Shown here: in pieces, positions 37,498 through 46,725 of the stretch
Layout: every line of letters begins with the position of its first letter
Numbering within the stretch: the stretch's first letter is position 1
NCBI GenBank assembly: GCA_050485685.1
Contig: JBJHBW010000009.1
Location: forward strand, 37,329 to 101,328
Source: JBJHBP01 sp050485685
GTDB taxonomy: Bacteria > Pseudomonadota > Gammaproteobacteria > Steroidobacterales > Rariloculaceae
Direction: 5' to 3'
DNA length: 64,000 bases
Program-made: the position numbers and the translations under genes
Notes under the pieces: generated by a model
Seen by the model: the letters and a program-made list of their open reading frames with translations, nothing else
Databases searched by the model: none
Told to the model about the DNA's origin: nothing

Positions 37498-39222
37498 ATG
37501 GAAACTCTGAAAGACTACGCCAGGCATCCGCGCCAGGAGGTCCTGGATGTGGGGCTTACCGGCGTAGACCTGATTCGTCACCCGATGCTGAACAAGGGCA
37601 CCGCCTTTACCAGGGACGAGCGTCGCGAGTTCGGCCTGGAAGGCCTGCTGCCCTATCAGTACAACACGATGGAACAGCAGGTCGCGCGTGCGTATGCCGC
37701 GTTTCGATCAGCCGGTACACCGCTGGAACAGTACATTAATCTTGCGACGCTGCAGGAGCGGAACGAGCACCTGTTCTACAAACTGCTGGCGCAGCACCTT
37801 GAGGAGCTGATGCCGGTGGTATACACACCCACGGTCGGGCTCGCCACACGCAGGTTCAGTCACTATTTCCGTCGCACGCACGGACTGTGGATTACGCCCG
37901 ACATGCGCGGACGCATTCGCACCGTGCTCGAACGCATTGCAGCGGACCGCGATGTCCGCCTCCTGGTCGTCACTGACAACGAATCGATACTCGGAATTGG
38001 TGATCAGGGCTGCGGTGGTTTTGCGATCACGGTAGGTAAACTCGCGCTGTACTGCGCCGGCGCGGGTATTCACCCGGCGCTGACTCTGCCGGTCAGTCTG
38101 GATGTAGGCACGGACAACAGCCTGCTGCTTGACGACGAGCTGTACCGGGGATGGCCGCATCCGCGTCTGCGTGGTGAGGAGTACCACTCTCTGGTCGAGG
38201 AATTCGTGTCCGCGGTTGCCGCCGTGTTCCCGGGCGCACTGATCCAGTGGGAGGACTTTCGCAAGGACAATGCGCTGCACATTCTCGATCGATATCGGGA
38301 TACCGTGCCGTCATTCAACGACGACATACAGGGTACGGGGGCCGTTGCCGCGGCCGGAGTGCGGTCGGCCCTGCGAGTCACCGGCGATGATCCTCGCGAG
38401 CAGCGTGTAGTGATTCACGGTGCGGGAGCCGCCGGGCTTGGCATTACGCGCCAGTTGCGCGAGATGTTCGCGGGTCTGGGTATGTCCGAGGAAAAGTTGC
38501 GCACTGCAGTCGCCGTCCTGGACAGCCGGGGTCTGCTCGTAGGCGGCAAGGACTTTCGCGAGGAGTACAAGCGCGAACTGGCCTGGTCGGTCGAGGATGC
38601 CGAGCGATTCAACCTCAATACACCGGTGCGACCGGGACTGGCCGAGGTGATCGCCGCGTACAAGCCAACCGTGCTTATCGGTACCAGTGGTCAGGCCGGC
38701 GCGTTTACCGCCGGTCTCGTCACGGAAATGGCCAGACATGTGCAGCGACCGCTGATCATGCCGTTCTCCAATCCTACGGATCAGTCTGAAGCGACACCGC
38801 GCAAGGTGATTGAATGGACTGAAGGACGTGCGCTGGTTGCCACCGGGAGTCCGTTCTCGGACGTCAATTTTGAAGGCCGGCGAATTCGCGTCGGGCAGGG
38901 TAACAACGTGTTCGTCTTTCCGGGTCTGGGACTGGGGACGCTGGTGGCTGGTGCCCGTCGCGTGACCGACGGCATGCTGAGCGCGGCTGTGGATGCTTTG
39001 TCGGCGTGCGTGACGGATGCCGAGCTCGAGTCCGGACTTCTGTATCCGGCTATGAACCGCCTGCGTGAAGTGTCGCTGCGCGTAGCGGCGGCGGTTCAGG
39101 CGCGAGCTGTCGAAGAGGGCGTTTGCCCGGCCAGGGACGAGCCGACACAGGCCGCGACACTGCAGGAATCCATCTGGGAACCCGACTATCGCCGCTACCG
39201 CTATATCGCACCAGAGATCTGA
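37498..39222 (+). CDS. maeA: NAD-dependent malic enzyme
   Basis: 574 residues, similar in length to E. coli MaeA (565). It decarboxylates malate to pyruvate, reducing NAD+. Conserved stretches: LPYQYNTMEQQVARAY at the N-terminal, VVYTPTVGLA, VVTDNESILGIGDQGCGG (substrate and metal site), QWEDFRKDNALHIL, FNDDIQGTGAVAAAG and the NAD-binding VIHGAGAAGLG. The C-terminal end FPGLGLGTLVAGARRVTDGML is typical. It is preceded by the quinohemoprotein gene with 85 bases between. Confidence 0.95.
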   Translation: METLKDYARHPRQEVLDVGLTGVDLIRHPMLNKGTAFTRDERREFGLEGLLPYQYNTMEQQVARAYAAFRSAGTPLEQYINLATLQERNEHLFYKLLAQHLEELMPVVYTPTVGLATRRFSHYFRRTHGLWITPDMRGRIRTVLERIAADRDVRLLVVTDNESILGIGDQGCGGFAITVGKLALYCAGAGIHPALTLPVSLDVGTDNSLLLDDELYRGWPHPRLRGEEYHSLVEEFVSAVAAVFPGALIQWEDFRKDNALHILDRYRDTVPSFNDDIQGTGAVAAAGVRSALRVTGDDPREQRVVIHGAGAAGLGITRQLREMFAGLGMSEEKLRTAVAVLDSRGLLVGGKDFREEYKRELAWSVEDAERFNLNTPVRPGLAEVIAAYKPTVLIGTSGQAGAFTAGLVTEMARHVQRPLIMPFSNPTDQSEATPRKVIEWTEGRALVATGSPFSDVNFEGRRIRVGQGNNVFVFPGLGLGTLVAGARRVTDGMLSAAVDALSACVTDAELESGLLYPAMNRLREVSLRVAAAVQARAVEEGVCPARDEPTQAATLQESIWEPDYRRYRYIAPEI

Positions 39223-39304
39223 CGACTCGGGCTGCCCCTCAGTGCGTGCGTGATAAGCTTGCTACGCCGTTCCTGGCGCAGCATGAGGCGGGAGGCCTGA
39301 TGCA

Positions 39305-40678
39305 ATGATGCGATTCAAGTTCCGAACAGCTGCGAAGTCATCGCTTCACACTGTCTTGTCCGCCAGTTTCGTCGCTACCCTGGCAGCGTGCGGTGGCGCT
39401 TCCGAGGTTGCCCCTCAGCAGTCGGCTTCGGCCTGGGAAGTCTGGATGATCGATCAGTCCGACAGTCCCGGCAGGAACTATGGCGGCACCCTGTATATAT
39501 TCGACGGCAGTGGCTTCAGTGCGGAACCGGTCTCACTGCCGGGGTCGGCTGAGGCAATCGATCTTGGCGCTGAGGCTTCGGCGCTTTGCCGCGAGCGCAC
39601 CGGCGCAGACCCTGTACGTCCGCATATGGTGCTGTTCAACCACGAACATACGCATGCATCTGTCGCATTCGTTGCCAGCGGACATGTCCTGCTGATCGAT
39701 GCCGCAAGCCGTGAACCGCTGGATTGCATTCGCACGACGCAGTCGGCAACCGGACAGCAGGCACATGCGGCCTATCCGTCACCTGATGGCAGTTACATTC
39801 TGGTAGCCAATCAGAACGGTAAACGACTTGAGCGCATCGACACCGACTTCAGTGTGAATCGATTCATCCATAATCCGGATGCCACGCTCGATCTCGCAAC
39901 ATGCACCACGCCAGGCGGGGCCGCCTGTGAAGCGCAGGACATCAGGCCCGACAATGCGCCCATCTGTCCTGTGCTGAGTGACAGCGGCAATCTCGCTTTC
40001 GTGACGCTGCGCGGAGGCGGCCTGCTGGTGGTTGATCCGCGGCCCACGCCCATGCGCATCGTCGCCGAATACGACATGACTACGGTAAAAGGTAACGGGT
40101 GTGGCGGTGAGCAGGTGGGTAACCAGATGTATGTGAACTCCGGCGGTCGTCCCGGACCCATGGATCATCTGCATCTGTATGGATTCGAGGTGTACCGGTT
40201 TTCGCTCGCTGACTTCGCTTCTCTCAGTGAAACGCGATCGCCGAACACACCGGCGCCGGTAGTCGTCTTCTCGCGCGATGGAGAACACGATTCGCACGGG
40301 ATGGTGGTCACCGGTGACGGACGCTATCTCTGGGTCATGGACCGTCATGGGGATGTGGTGGAGGTGCTGGGCACTGCCGACGACCGCCATATCGGAACCA
40401 TTCCCCTGAACGGCGTGCATACCGACAATGCGGCACCGGACCTCACGGATCGCTCACCGGATGGTGAACTGGTATTCGTCGCATTTCGCGGTCCGACTCC
40501 GTTGAGCGGCGACCCGCATATCGCCACCGGAACCACACCGGGGCTGGGAGTGCTGGCGGTGACCGACGATGGGCGCAGTGGCGACGTACTCGGTATCGTA
40601 CGCGTCAGCAACGTTGGCGCGGATGGTGTTGAGCGCGCGGATCCTCATGGCCTGCGAGTCCGGTACATCACCCGGTAA
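39305..40678 (+). CDS. Beta-propeller lipoprotein of unknown function
   Basis: 457 residues, GGAGG upstream. Signal ends LAAC (Cys29), a lipobox, followed by GGASEVAPQQ. The body is built of repeated beta strands (AHAAYPSPDGSYILVANQNGKRL, HGMVVTGDGRYLWVMDRHGDVVEV, SPDGELVFVAFRGP) like YncE/lactonase-type seven-bladed propellers. A His-rich region (FNHEHTHASVAF, about residue 112) and conserved cysteines are visible. A binding or enzymatic role cannot be assigned. Stops 50 bases before a terminator that serves the opposite-strand gene. Confidence 0.72.
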   Translation: MMRFKFRTAAKSSLHTVLSASFVATLAACGGASEVAPQQSASAWEVWMIDQSDSPGRNYGGTLYIFDGSGFSAEPVSLPGSAEAIDLGAEASALCRERTGADPVRPHMVLFNHEHTHASVAFVASGHVLLIDAASREPLDCIRTTQSATGQQAHAAYPSPDGSYILVANQNGKRLERIDTDFSVNRFIHNPDATLDLATCTTPGGAACEAQDIRPDNAPICPVLSDSGNLAFVTLRGGGLLVVDPRPTPMRIVAEYDMTTVKGNGCGGEQVGNQMYVNSGGRPGPMDHLHLYGFEVYRFSLADFASLSETRSPNTPAPVVVFSRDGEHDSHGMVVTGDGRYLWVMDRHGDVVEVLGTADDRHIGTIPLNGVHTDNAAPDLTDRSPDGELVFVAFRGPTPLSGDPHIATGTTPGLGVLAVTDDGRSGDVLGIVRVSNVGADGVERADPHGLRVRYITR

Positions 40679-40726
40679 GCAGGCAGGTCCGAATTCAGGC
40701 TACCCGGATAACCTATAAGGCAATGA

Positions 40727-40763
40727 AAAAGGCGCCATCCGACCTGCAGTCAAATGGCGCCTT
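40727..40763 (-). terminator. Intrinsic terminator for the minus-strand lipoprotein gene
   Basis: A perfect 10-bp inverted repeat, AAGGCGCCAT (40729-40738) with ATGGCGCCTT (40754-40763), loop of 15 bases. Read on the minus strand it is followed by a T run (CCTTTTTCATT), so it ends the transcript of the gene at 40790. It may also stop the plus-strand lipoprotein transcript, though only a few T follow on that strand. Confidence 0.8.
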
Positions 40764-40789
40764 GTCGCTGTCGGCGTGATTTTTCGAAT

Positions 40790-41821
40790 TCAGTTTGTGG
40801 CGGCGGCGGCCTCGCGTTCACGCTGCGCTCGCGTGCCGCCCAGCGCCGTGATCATAAGCTCGTTGCCTTCGTGGCACGCATATTCGAAGAACTCGTAGTC
40901 GGCCTGCTGGTACCACGGGAACGATGCCGTCCACGAGCGGGTCAGCATTTCCGGATCATCGATCGTGATCTCATATTCGATCGTGTCATAGTCGATACGC
41001 GTGAGACGTTCGACGAGGCGCAGGGATTCGCTGGTCGGGTAGTTGCGACGGGGCGACCCCATGTTGCCGAAATTGGTCATATGCGCTTTGCCATTGAAGT
41101 TCGTTGTTTCAATGACCAGCGTGTTGCCTTCCCAGTGTCCACGCGAGCTTCCCAGCCAGGTGCGTATCTCGTTGGGCAGCGGCGGACGACCGTCCACCGG
41201 GATGATGCGGGTTTCGTGGATCATTTCCAGACGGATCACCACATAACCCGGAACCTGCATGACCTGAATGCCATTGTTGTAATGAAACGGAAGCATGGAG
41301 GGCGGCATGCCTCGCGTGATACAGCGATCCCAGTTGTCAAAGTCATCGAACGTTTCGAACTCATTGAGGAACCATGTGCTGCCCAGAGTGGCAGCCTTGG
41401 CCTGGCCGGCTGCGGTGAGTTCCGGAAGCTGGCCATTCGGCGGATCGACAATCAGTGAGGTCTGGCGTTCCAGCTGTGCGGTGGCCCGGCTCTCTGCCCA
41501 GTGGCCCATGCCCAGGCGATTGCCCTCGATTTCTCTTTCGTAACTGTCACGCTGTGCCTCCAGCTGGGCGGCGCGTGCTTCCAGCTCTTCTTCAGTCCGG
41601 AAAAGCCGGTCGCCGAATTCGGCGGGACGCTGCAGCGGCACGTTGCCGGCGAGGTGACCAATAGGCCACATGCCCTGCAGGTCGGGATCGCCCCAGGCCG
41701 TGACCGGATGCTGCCATCCGCCTTCTGTGTCTGATGACTCGACGTTGGAACAGGCGGCCAGAGTCAGGGCGGCTGCAGGTATGGTTAACGGAAGCAGTCG
41801 CTTGATCGTTGCTCGGTTCAT
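40790..41821 (-). CDS. Exported lipoprotein of unknown function (GHWEGNTL family)
   Basis: 343 residues with lipoprotein signal TIPAAALTLAAC (Cys24). Conserved stretches TWLGSSRGHWEGNTLVIETTNF (about 230) and SLRLVERLTRIDYDTIEYEITIDDPEML (about 270) recur in exported proteins of many gammaproteobacteria and Acidobacteria, where the function is unknown. A shorter echo is in the gene at 12612-13970. The C-terminus has FEYACHEGNELMITALGG. Single gene with its own terminator. Confidence 0.72.
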   Translation of the reverse strand: MNRATIKRLLPLTIPAAALTLAACSNVESSDTEGGWQHPVTAWGDPDLQGMWPIGHLAGNVPLQRPAEFGDRLFRTEEELEARAAQLEAQRDSYEREIEGNRLGMGHWAESRATAQLERQTSLIVDPPNGQLPELTAAGQAKAATLGSTWFLNEFETFDDFDNWDRCITRGMPPSMLPFHYNNGIQVMQVPGYVVIRLEMIHETRIIPVDGRPPLPNEIRTWLGSSRGHWEGNTLVIETTNFNGKAHMTNFGNMGSPRRNYPTSESLRLVERLTRIDYDTIEYEITIDDPEMLTRSWTASFPWYQQADYEFFEYACHEGNELMITALGGTRAQREREAAAATN

Positions 41822-41935
41822 CAGAATCTCCTCACCAGAATTCGCCAGGCGGATTGCGGTTCAAGCCGCTTATGCATCCGATTGTACCTGCTCGGCGGGG
41901 AATTTCGAGTTCGGGCGCTGTGTTAACCTCGACTC

Positions 41936-43375
41936 ATGGTCGCCGGACGTATCCTGCTACAGCTGATCGCGTGGATTTTCGGCGCGGTCGGTGTCCTGCT
42001 GGGTGGCTTTTATGTGGTGCTGCTCATCGTCAACTGGGGCGATGCGGAGCCGATTTCAGAAGCCGGGGTTCTGGCAGCCATGGTGCCCGACAGTGCAGAC
42101 CTGCAGAGCGTCGACAATGGCTGGCCCCTGGCGCTTGGTTTCGCGGCGCCGCAAGAGGTGGACGCGAGCGTCGCTGGCAGGGAGCGGCTCGACTGGCTGC
42201 TGCGCCTGCGGGAGGAGCCGCAGCGGGCATTGTCAGAGCGTGATCCCCTGGCCGCCCGTGTGCAGGAGCCGGTCGCCGGCAGTGCTGCGGCGTCAGACGT
42301 GGCTCGAGTCTTCGATGCCCTGTGCTGGCGAGCGGAGAGTCCGGACGATGTGTGTCTGCAGGGATTGAGCGGACGTGATGCCGACATCGAGGTCTGGCTG
42401 GATGAGATGCAGTGGCTGGTGGATCGCTATGAGGATCTGCTTGCTCACCGGGAATGGATAGAGCCGGCCGGCACCACCCGTCTGTCTCCGTGGACCGTAG
42501 TCGGTCCCCTGACCGCGGGTCAGCGGATCTGGATGGTACGTGCGTGGAGCGCGGCCGCCGACGGTGACGTGGCACTGGTACGGCAACTGCTGAACGAAGA
42601 GCTGGCATTCTGGCGGCGCATGCTGGCAAACAGCGCCACGATGACCGGCCGCAGGCTGGTGGCAGAGCGGCTGATCGATCACTTTCGTCTGGGGGCAATC
42701 GTGCTCAAGCGTCTACCGGATGGTCTTGCGGCAGAGGCCATTCCACCGCTGTGGCGGGCGCCTCTGACGGCTGAAGAACTGGACATGAGGCGTGCGATGG
42801 TCAGCGAATGGCTGGAAGCGATTGCCTGGGTGGAGCAACTGGCTCGCGGCGCGGACCCGGCGTCCGGCGCTCAGTCGGCGCAGGCACGCGGTTTCGGTGA
42901 AAGGGTAGGGGCATCGCTGTTCCGGCCCCTGGTCAAGGTGCAGGACTTCGCAAACCGTTACGCGTTGGAACTGGCTCAGCTGCACAGCCTGCTGAACGTG
43001 CCCGTCGAAGCATATCCGGATGCCGTCGAGCTGGCTGGTGATTACCGCATCAACGCGTGGTCGGGCGGTGTGCACCGGGTGCTTTACAATCCCGGTGGCC
43101 GGTCCGTGCTTGCGATACTGGATCCGGTTGTACAGGCGCTCGCGCGTCATGCCGCCTATGCGGCGGATGTGGAAGGCATACGGCGCGCGACACTGTTGGC
43201 GAGCGAAATGCGATCCGCAGGTATCACCGATGGCCGCGGCGCGGTGCTGCTGGGTCCAGCTGAACTCTACGATCCTTATACCGGCGCACCGTTCCTGTTC
43301 GAGCAGGCAACGGGTGCATTGGTATTCGAAGGCCTGGCCCGTACCAGTCGCAGGGGATATCGGATCTGGTACTAG
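41936..43375 (+). CDS. Membrane-anchored protein of unknown function
   Basis: 479 residues. One N-terminal hydrophobic helix (LIAWIFGAVGVLLGGFYVVLLIV) is followed by a large soluble, mostly helical part rich in Leu, Ala and Glu, ending in a beta stretch (PYTGAPFLFEQATGALVFEGLARTSRRGYRIWY). No enzyme motif or family is recognised. The stop TAG shares the palindrome CTAG with the stop of the ABC ATPase gene on the other strand, so the two genes are convergent and overlap by four bases. Membrane-anchored periplasmic protein is inferred from the single helix. Confidence 0.65.
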   Translation: MVAGRILLQLIAWIFGAVGVLLGGFYVVLLIVNWGDAEPISEAGVLAAMVPDSADLQSVDNGWPLALGFAAPQEVDASVAGRERLDWLLRLREEPQRALSERDPLAARVQEPVAGSAAASDVARVFDALCWRAESPDDVCLQGLSGRDADIEVWLDEMQWLVDRYEDLLAHREWIEPAGTTRLSPWTVVGPLTAGQRIWMVRAWSAAADGDVALVRQLLNEELAFWRRMLANSATMTGRRLVAERLIDHFRLGAIVLKRLPDGLAAEAIPPLWRAPLTAEELDMRRAMVSEWLEAIAWVEQLARGADPASGAQSAQARGFGERVGASLFRPLVKVQDFANRYALELAQLHSLLNVPVEAYPDAVELAGDYRINAWSGGVHRVLYNPGGRSVLAILDPVVQALARHAAYAADVEGIRRATLLASEMRSAGITDGRGAVLLGPAELYDPYTGAPFLFEQATGALVFEGLARTSRRGYRIWY

Positions 43376-44388
43376 TCCCGGTCCGGCGCATGCAGCCAGC
43401 ATGCCGCGACATGATCCGCTGCGATCCCGAAAGCGCCCGGTTCCCGCGTGTCACACAGACCCGCCATCGCCTCGGGGCATCTAGGGTGGTAACGGCAACC
43501 GGCGGGTGGATTGAGCAGGCTGGGCGGCTCGCCGACGGGCACATCGCGGATGCGATCCGCATTGCCCGGTTCCGGGTCCGGAATGGCATTCAGCAGCGCC
43601 CGCGTATAGGGATGCGCGGGATTGCGCAACAGTTCATCCACCCGGGCCTGTTCGATGATCTTGCCTGCATACATGACGAAGATGCGCGAGGCGAAGTAGC
43701 GAACCGTAGACAGATCGTGGGTGATGAACGCAAGCGTGAGGTTGTGCTCTGCCTGGATTCGCTTGAGTAGCTGCAGGATCTCGACGCGTACCGACGCATC
43801 GAGCATGGAGACCGGTTCATCGGCAACTATCATGGCCGGTTGCAGGATCAGTGCTCGAGCAATCACCACACGCTGTTGCTGACCGCCACTGAGCATATGG
43901 GGAAACTTGGTGAGGTATTCTTCCACCGGAGTCAATCGCACCTCATCCAGAACCGCAGCGACTCGTTGCTGCCTTTCGCTGCGCTTTTTTACGCCATGGA
44001 TGATCAGCGGCTCCTCGAGCAGGCGGCCGATGGTCATGAACGGCGGCAGTGCGCCGTAGGGATCCTGTTGAACGTAGCCCACGCTGGCCCGGTACCGATG
44101 CAGCGCTTCGCCGCGAAGGGTCGTCAGGTCCACGCCCTGAAATGAGACTGTGCCGGCTGTCGGACGCGTCAGGCCCAGCAGAGTTCTTGCCAGCGAACTC
44201 TTGCCGCAGCCGCTTTCGCCGACGAATGCCACCGCCTCGCCGCGATTGAGCTGGAAGTCGACACCATCAACGGCGCGCACATCACCGATACGCAGCAGGC
44301 CCCAGCGGCGCAGTTCGTACCAGGTGCGAAGTTCGCGCGCCCTGACCAGGACGCCGTTCTCCGAATCCGGATCATGTGGCGCCGTCAT
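43372..44388 (-). CDS. Peptide-type ABC transporter ATP-binding protein (DppF-like)
   Basis: 338 residues from the ATG at 44388, which overlaps the stop of the preceding ATPase gene (ATGA). A standard nucleotide-binding domain: Walker A GESGCGKSS, signature LSGGQQQR, Walker B VIVADEP, H-loop ITHD. A C-terminal oligopeptide/dipeptide extension with CRYHPRCP and a last Cys follows. It is the last gene of the five-gene operon. Confidence 0.94.
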   Translation of the reverse strand: MTAPHDPDSENGVLVRARELRTWYELRRWGLLRIGDVRAVDGVDFQLNRGEAVAFVGESGCGKSSLARTLLGLTRPTAGTVSFQGVDLTTLRGEALHRYRASVGYVQQDPYGALPPFMTIGRLLEEPLIIHGVKKRSERQQRVAAVLDEVRLTPVEEYLTKFPHMLSGGQQQRVVIARALILQPAMIVADEPVSMLDASVRVEILQLLKRIQAEHNLTLAFITHDLSTVRYFASRIFVMYAGKIIEQARVDELLRNPAHPYTRALLNAIPDPEPGNADRIRDVPVGEPPSLLNPPAGCRYHPRCPEAMAGLCDTREPGAFGIAADHVAACWLHAPDRD

Positions 44389-45365
44389 ACTGCGCCTCCT
44401 TCGAGTGCCTGCGGCGCCTGCAGCCAGCATCGCGAGTCGGGGCCACCGGGCGATCGGAAAAGGGGCGGGGGCTCTTCACAGGCGGGGAAACGCGACGGAC
44501 AGCGCTCGGCGAACCGGCAGCCGTGAGGGAGATTCAGCAGGTTGGGTGGTTGGCCTGGGATATGCGTGGGTGCCGTGGTGCCGCGCAGGCGGGGGACGCT
44601 GTCCATCAGCAATTGGGCATAGGGATGTGCGGGCCTGGTGAAGAAGTCACTGGCCGGGCCGGATTCCACGAGCTGCCCCGCATACATCAGCGCGACGCGA
44701 TCGGCAATCTCACTTGATGTGGCCACATCGTGCGTAATCAGAATGAAGCTGGTGCCTAGTTCGTATTTGATCCGCTTCAGCAGGTTCATGATGGCAGCCT
44801 GAGTGAGCACGTCCAGAGCCGATGTGGGTTCGTCCAGAATGATCAGCGGTGGATCGGTGACCAGTGCCATCGCAATGACGGCACGCTGACGCATGCCTCC
44901 GGAGAGCTCGAACGGGTAGCGAGTCAGGAAGTCGGCCGGCAGCCCGACCAGTGTGAAGACCTCCGCGGCTCGGCGCAGCGCGGCCTTGTGCGTGTAGCCG
45001 AGGTGTACGCGCAAGGGTTCTGCAACCTGATCGCCCACACGGATCACAGGATTGAGTGCGTTCATTGCCGCCTGCATCACGACGGAAACCTGCCGCCAGG
45101 GGACGGAACTGCGAAATTCGCGATCGGACAAGGACATGACGTCTCTGCCGTCCAGCATGACCCTGCCGCCGTAATCGGCCACGTTGCGCGGCAGGAGACG
45201 CAACAGCGCTCGCGTCAGCGAGGTTTTTCCACAGCCGGATTCCCCGAGCACGACCAGGGCTTCATTGCGCTGCACGGTCAGATCCACGCCGTCCACGGCA
45301 CGGGCGATGCCCCGGGTCGTGCGGTAGTGAAGTCGCAGATCTCGAATTTCCAGCAGCGCGCTCAA
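44385..45365 (-). CDS. Peptide-type ABC transporter ATP-binding protein (DppD-like)
   Basis: 326 residues from a TTG at 45365 with AGGAGA six bases upstream; a longer frame to 45437 would overlap the permease. It starts SALLEIRDLRLHY. Walker A GESGCGKTS, signature LSGGMRQR, Walker B LIILDEP and H-loop ITHD are intact. The C-terminal oligo_HPY region has CRFAERCP. It pairs with the DppF-like ATPase. Confidence 0.92.
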   Translation of the reverse strand: MSALLEIRDLRLHYRTTRGIARAVDGVDLTVQRNEALVVLGESGCGKTSLTRALLRLLPRNVADYGGRVMLDGRDVMSLSDREFRSSVPWRQVSVVMQAAMNALNPVIRVGDQVAEPLRVHLGYTHKAALRRAAEVFTLVGLPADFLTRYPFELSGGMRQRAVIAMALVTDPPLIILDEPTSALDVLTQAAIMNLLKRIKYELGTSFILITHDVATSSEIADRVALMYAGQLVESGPASDFFTRPAHPYAQLLMDSVPRLRGTTAPTHIPGQPPNLLNLPHGCRFAERCPSRFPACEEPPPLFRSPGGPDSRCWLQAPQALEGGAV

Positions 45366-45393
45366 ATGGTTCTCCTGACCCGATGGCAGCTTC

Positions 45394-46725
45394 TCAGTGA
45401 CCTCTGAGTCGTGGGTTGAAAATCCTGTCCAGCGCAAAGCCGAGCATGGCGAACCCCAGGCCCGTCAACATCAGCATCACAGACGGCGCGAGCACCCAGT
45501 AGTAGTAGCCGTGATAGAGGGCACTGTTGGTTTGTGCGTCATGCAGCAGCTTGCCCCAGGTGGGCAGGACAGGGTCGCCCAGACCAAGTACCGCCAGCGA
45601 TGCTTCAAGAAAAACGAAGGTCGGGATCAGGATAACGAAGCCGGGAATCAGCACAGGCAGTATGCGCGGCATCATGTAGCGGAGAATGATTCTGGCGTTT
45701 CCGGCCCCATAGGAGCGGGCGGCCTCGATATAGGAAGCGTTACGGACTGGCAGCAGCATGGAGCGGTATATTTTGATGTTGGCGCTGAAGATGCCAAGCG
45801 CCACCACGAGTCCGAGCATCAGCCAGATGCTGGTCGAGTACAGTGTGCCGACCATGACGAGCACCGGCAGCAGAGGCAGGATCATGTTGACTTCGGTCAG
45901 GCGCTGGATCGCTGCGTCCACCCAGCCACGGAACCACACGCCTATCGCCGCGATGACCAGCGTCGCCAAGGTCGTGCCGACCGCTGCGGCGAGTCCGAAT
46001 GCAAGTGCAACCGGAGTGCCCCACAACAGTGCGACCATCAGATCACGACGCTGATGATCCGTGCCGGCCCAGCCGTGTACCCGACCGTAGCTCAGCAGGC
46101 TGACGTCCATTTCGGCATTCGGATCGAACAGGATGGCGTCGATCTCCAGCGTGTAGTGTCCGGGCAGTACGACAGGCGAACCCTGCTGCTGCGGGTCGGC
46201 AAACAGTTGCACGTGTACCGGTCCGTCCAGCCTGCGTTCCAGATCCCAGTTCTGCGAGATCGCGATGCGTTGCCCGTCGCGCGCCCGCTGTCCGCCGAGT
46301 GGAATCTCCCGGCCGTCGGGTGTAAACCAGGTCATGCGAAGAAATGGTTCGTGATCTGTGAACCGCGTGGAGACAAACAGGTTGAGCTCGGAAGGGAAGT
46401 CATTCCACGTATAGTCAATCGCAAGCGGAATTGTCAGGCGACGCCCGCCGTCGAACGTTTCATCGCTCACGGCTGCCGGGTCCGCTTCTATGTGCAGCGT
46501 TGGGGGTAGCTTGCCGGCGCGCAGCCAGTTCACCCACAGTGGACGTGCGTTGACTGGCAGCTGCTGCCACTGGCTGCCGCCGCGCCACAGGGAGACGGCT
46601 TCCTGGTGCGGTATCGAGATCAGTGTCCAGGCCGACACCACAACCAGGACGATAATGATCGTCGCGCCTGCGACTGCGGACGGGTAACGTGCAATGGCTC
46701 TCGCCTGCTCGCGCCAACGTTTCAC
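45394..46725 (-). CDS. Peptide-type ABC transporter permease (DppC-like) with large periplasmic insert
   Basis: 443 residues from GTG at 46725, overlapping the first permease stop (GTGA). One N-terminal helix (19-38) is followed by about 175 residues (40-213) of beta-rich extracytoplasmic sequence before the usual GTDxxxRD (221-229) and the transporter core with EAARSYGAGNARIILRYMMPRILP as the coupling-helix motif. Normal DppC proteins are ~300 residues and have only a short loop there, so this insert is unusual. It may dock the long binding protein of the same operon. Confidence 0.88.
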   Translation of the reverse strand: MKRWREQARAIARYPSAVAGATIIIVLVVVSAWTLISIPHQEAVSLWRGGSQWQQLPVNARPLWVNWLRAGKLPPTLHIEADPAAVSDETFDGGRRLTIPLAIDYTWNDFPSELNLFVSTRFTDHEPFLRMTWFTPDGREIPLGGQRARDGQRIAISQNWDLERRLDGPVHVQLFADPQQQGSPVVLPGHYTLEIDAILFDPNAEMDVSLLSYGRVHGWAGTDHQRRDLMVALLWGTPVALAFGLAAAVGTTLATLVIAAIGVWFRGWVDAAIQRLTEVNMILPLLPVLVMVGTLYSTSIWLMLGLVVALGIFSANIKIYRSMLLPVRNASYIEAARSYGAGNARIILRYMMPRILPVLIPGFVILIPTFVFLEASLAVLGLGDPVLPTWGKLLHDAQTNSALYHGYYYWVLAPSVMLMLTGLGFAMLGFALDRIFNPRLRGH

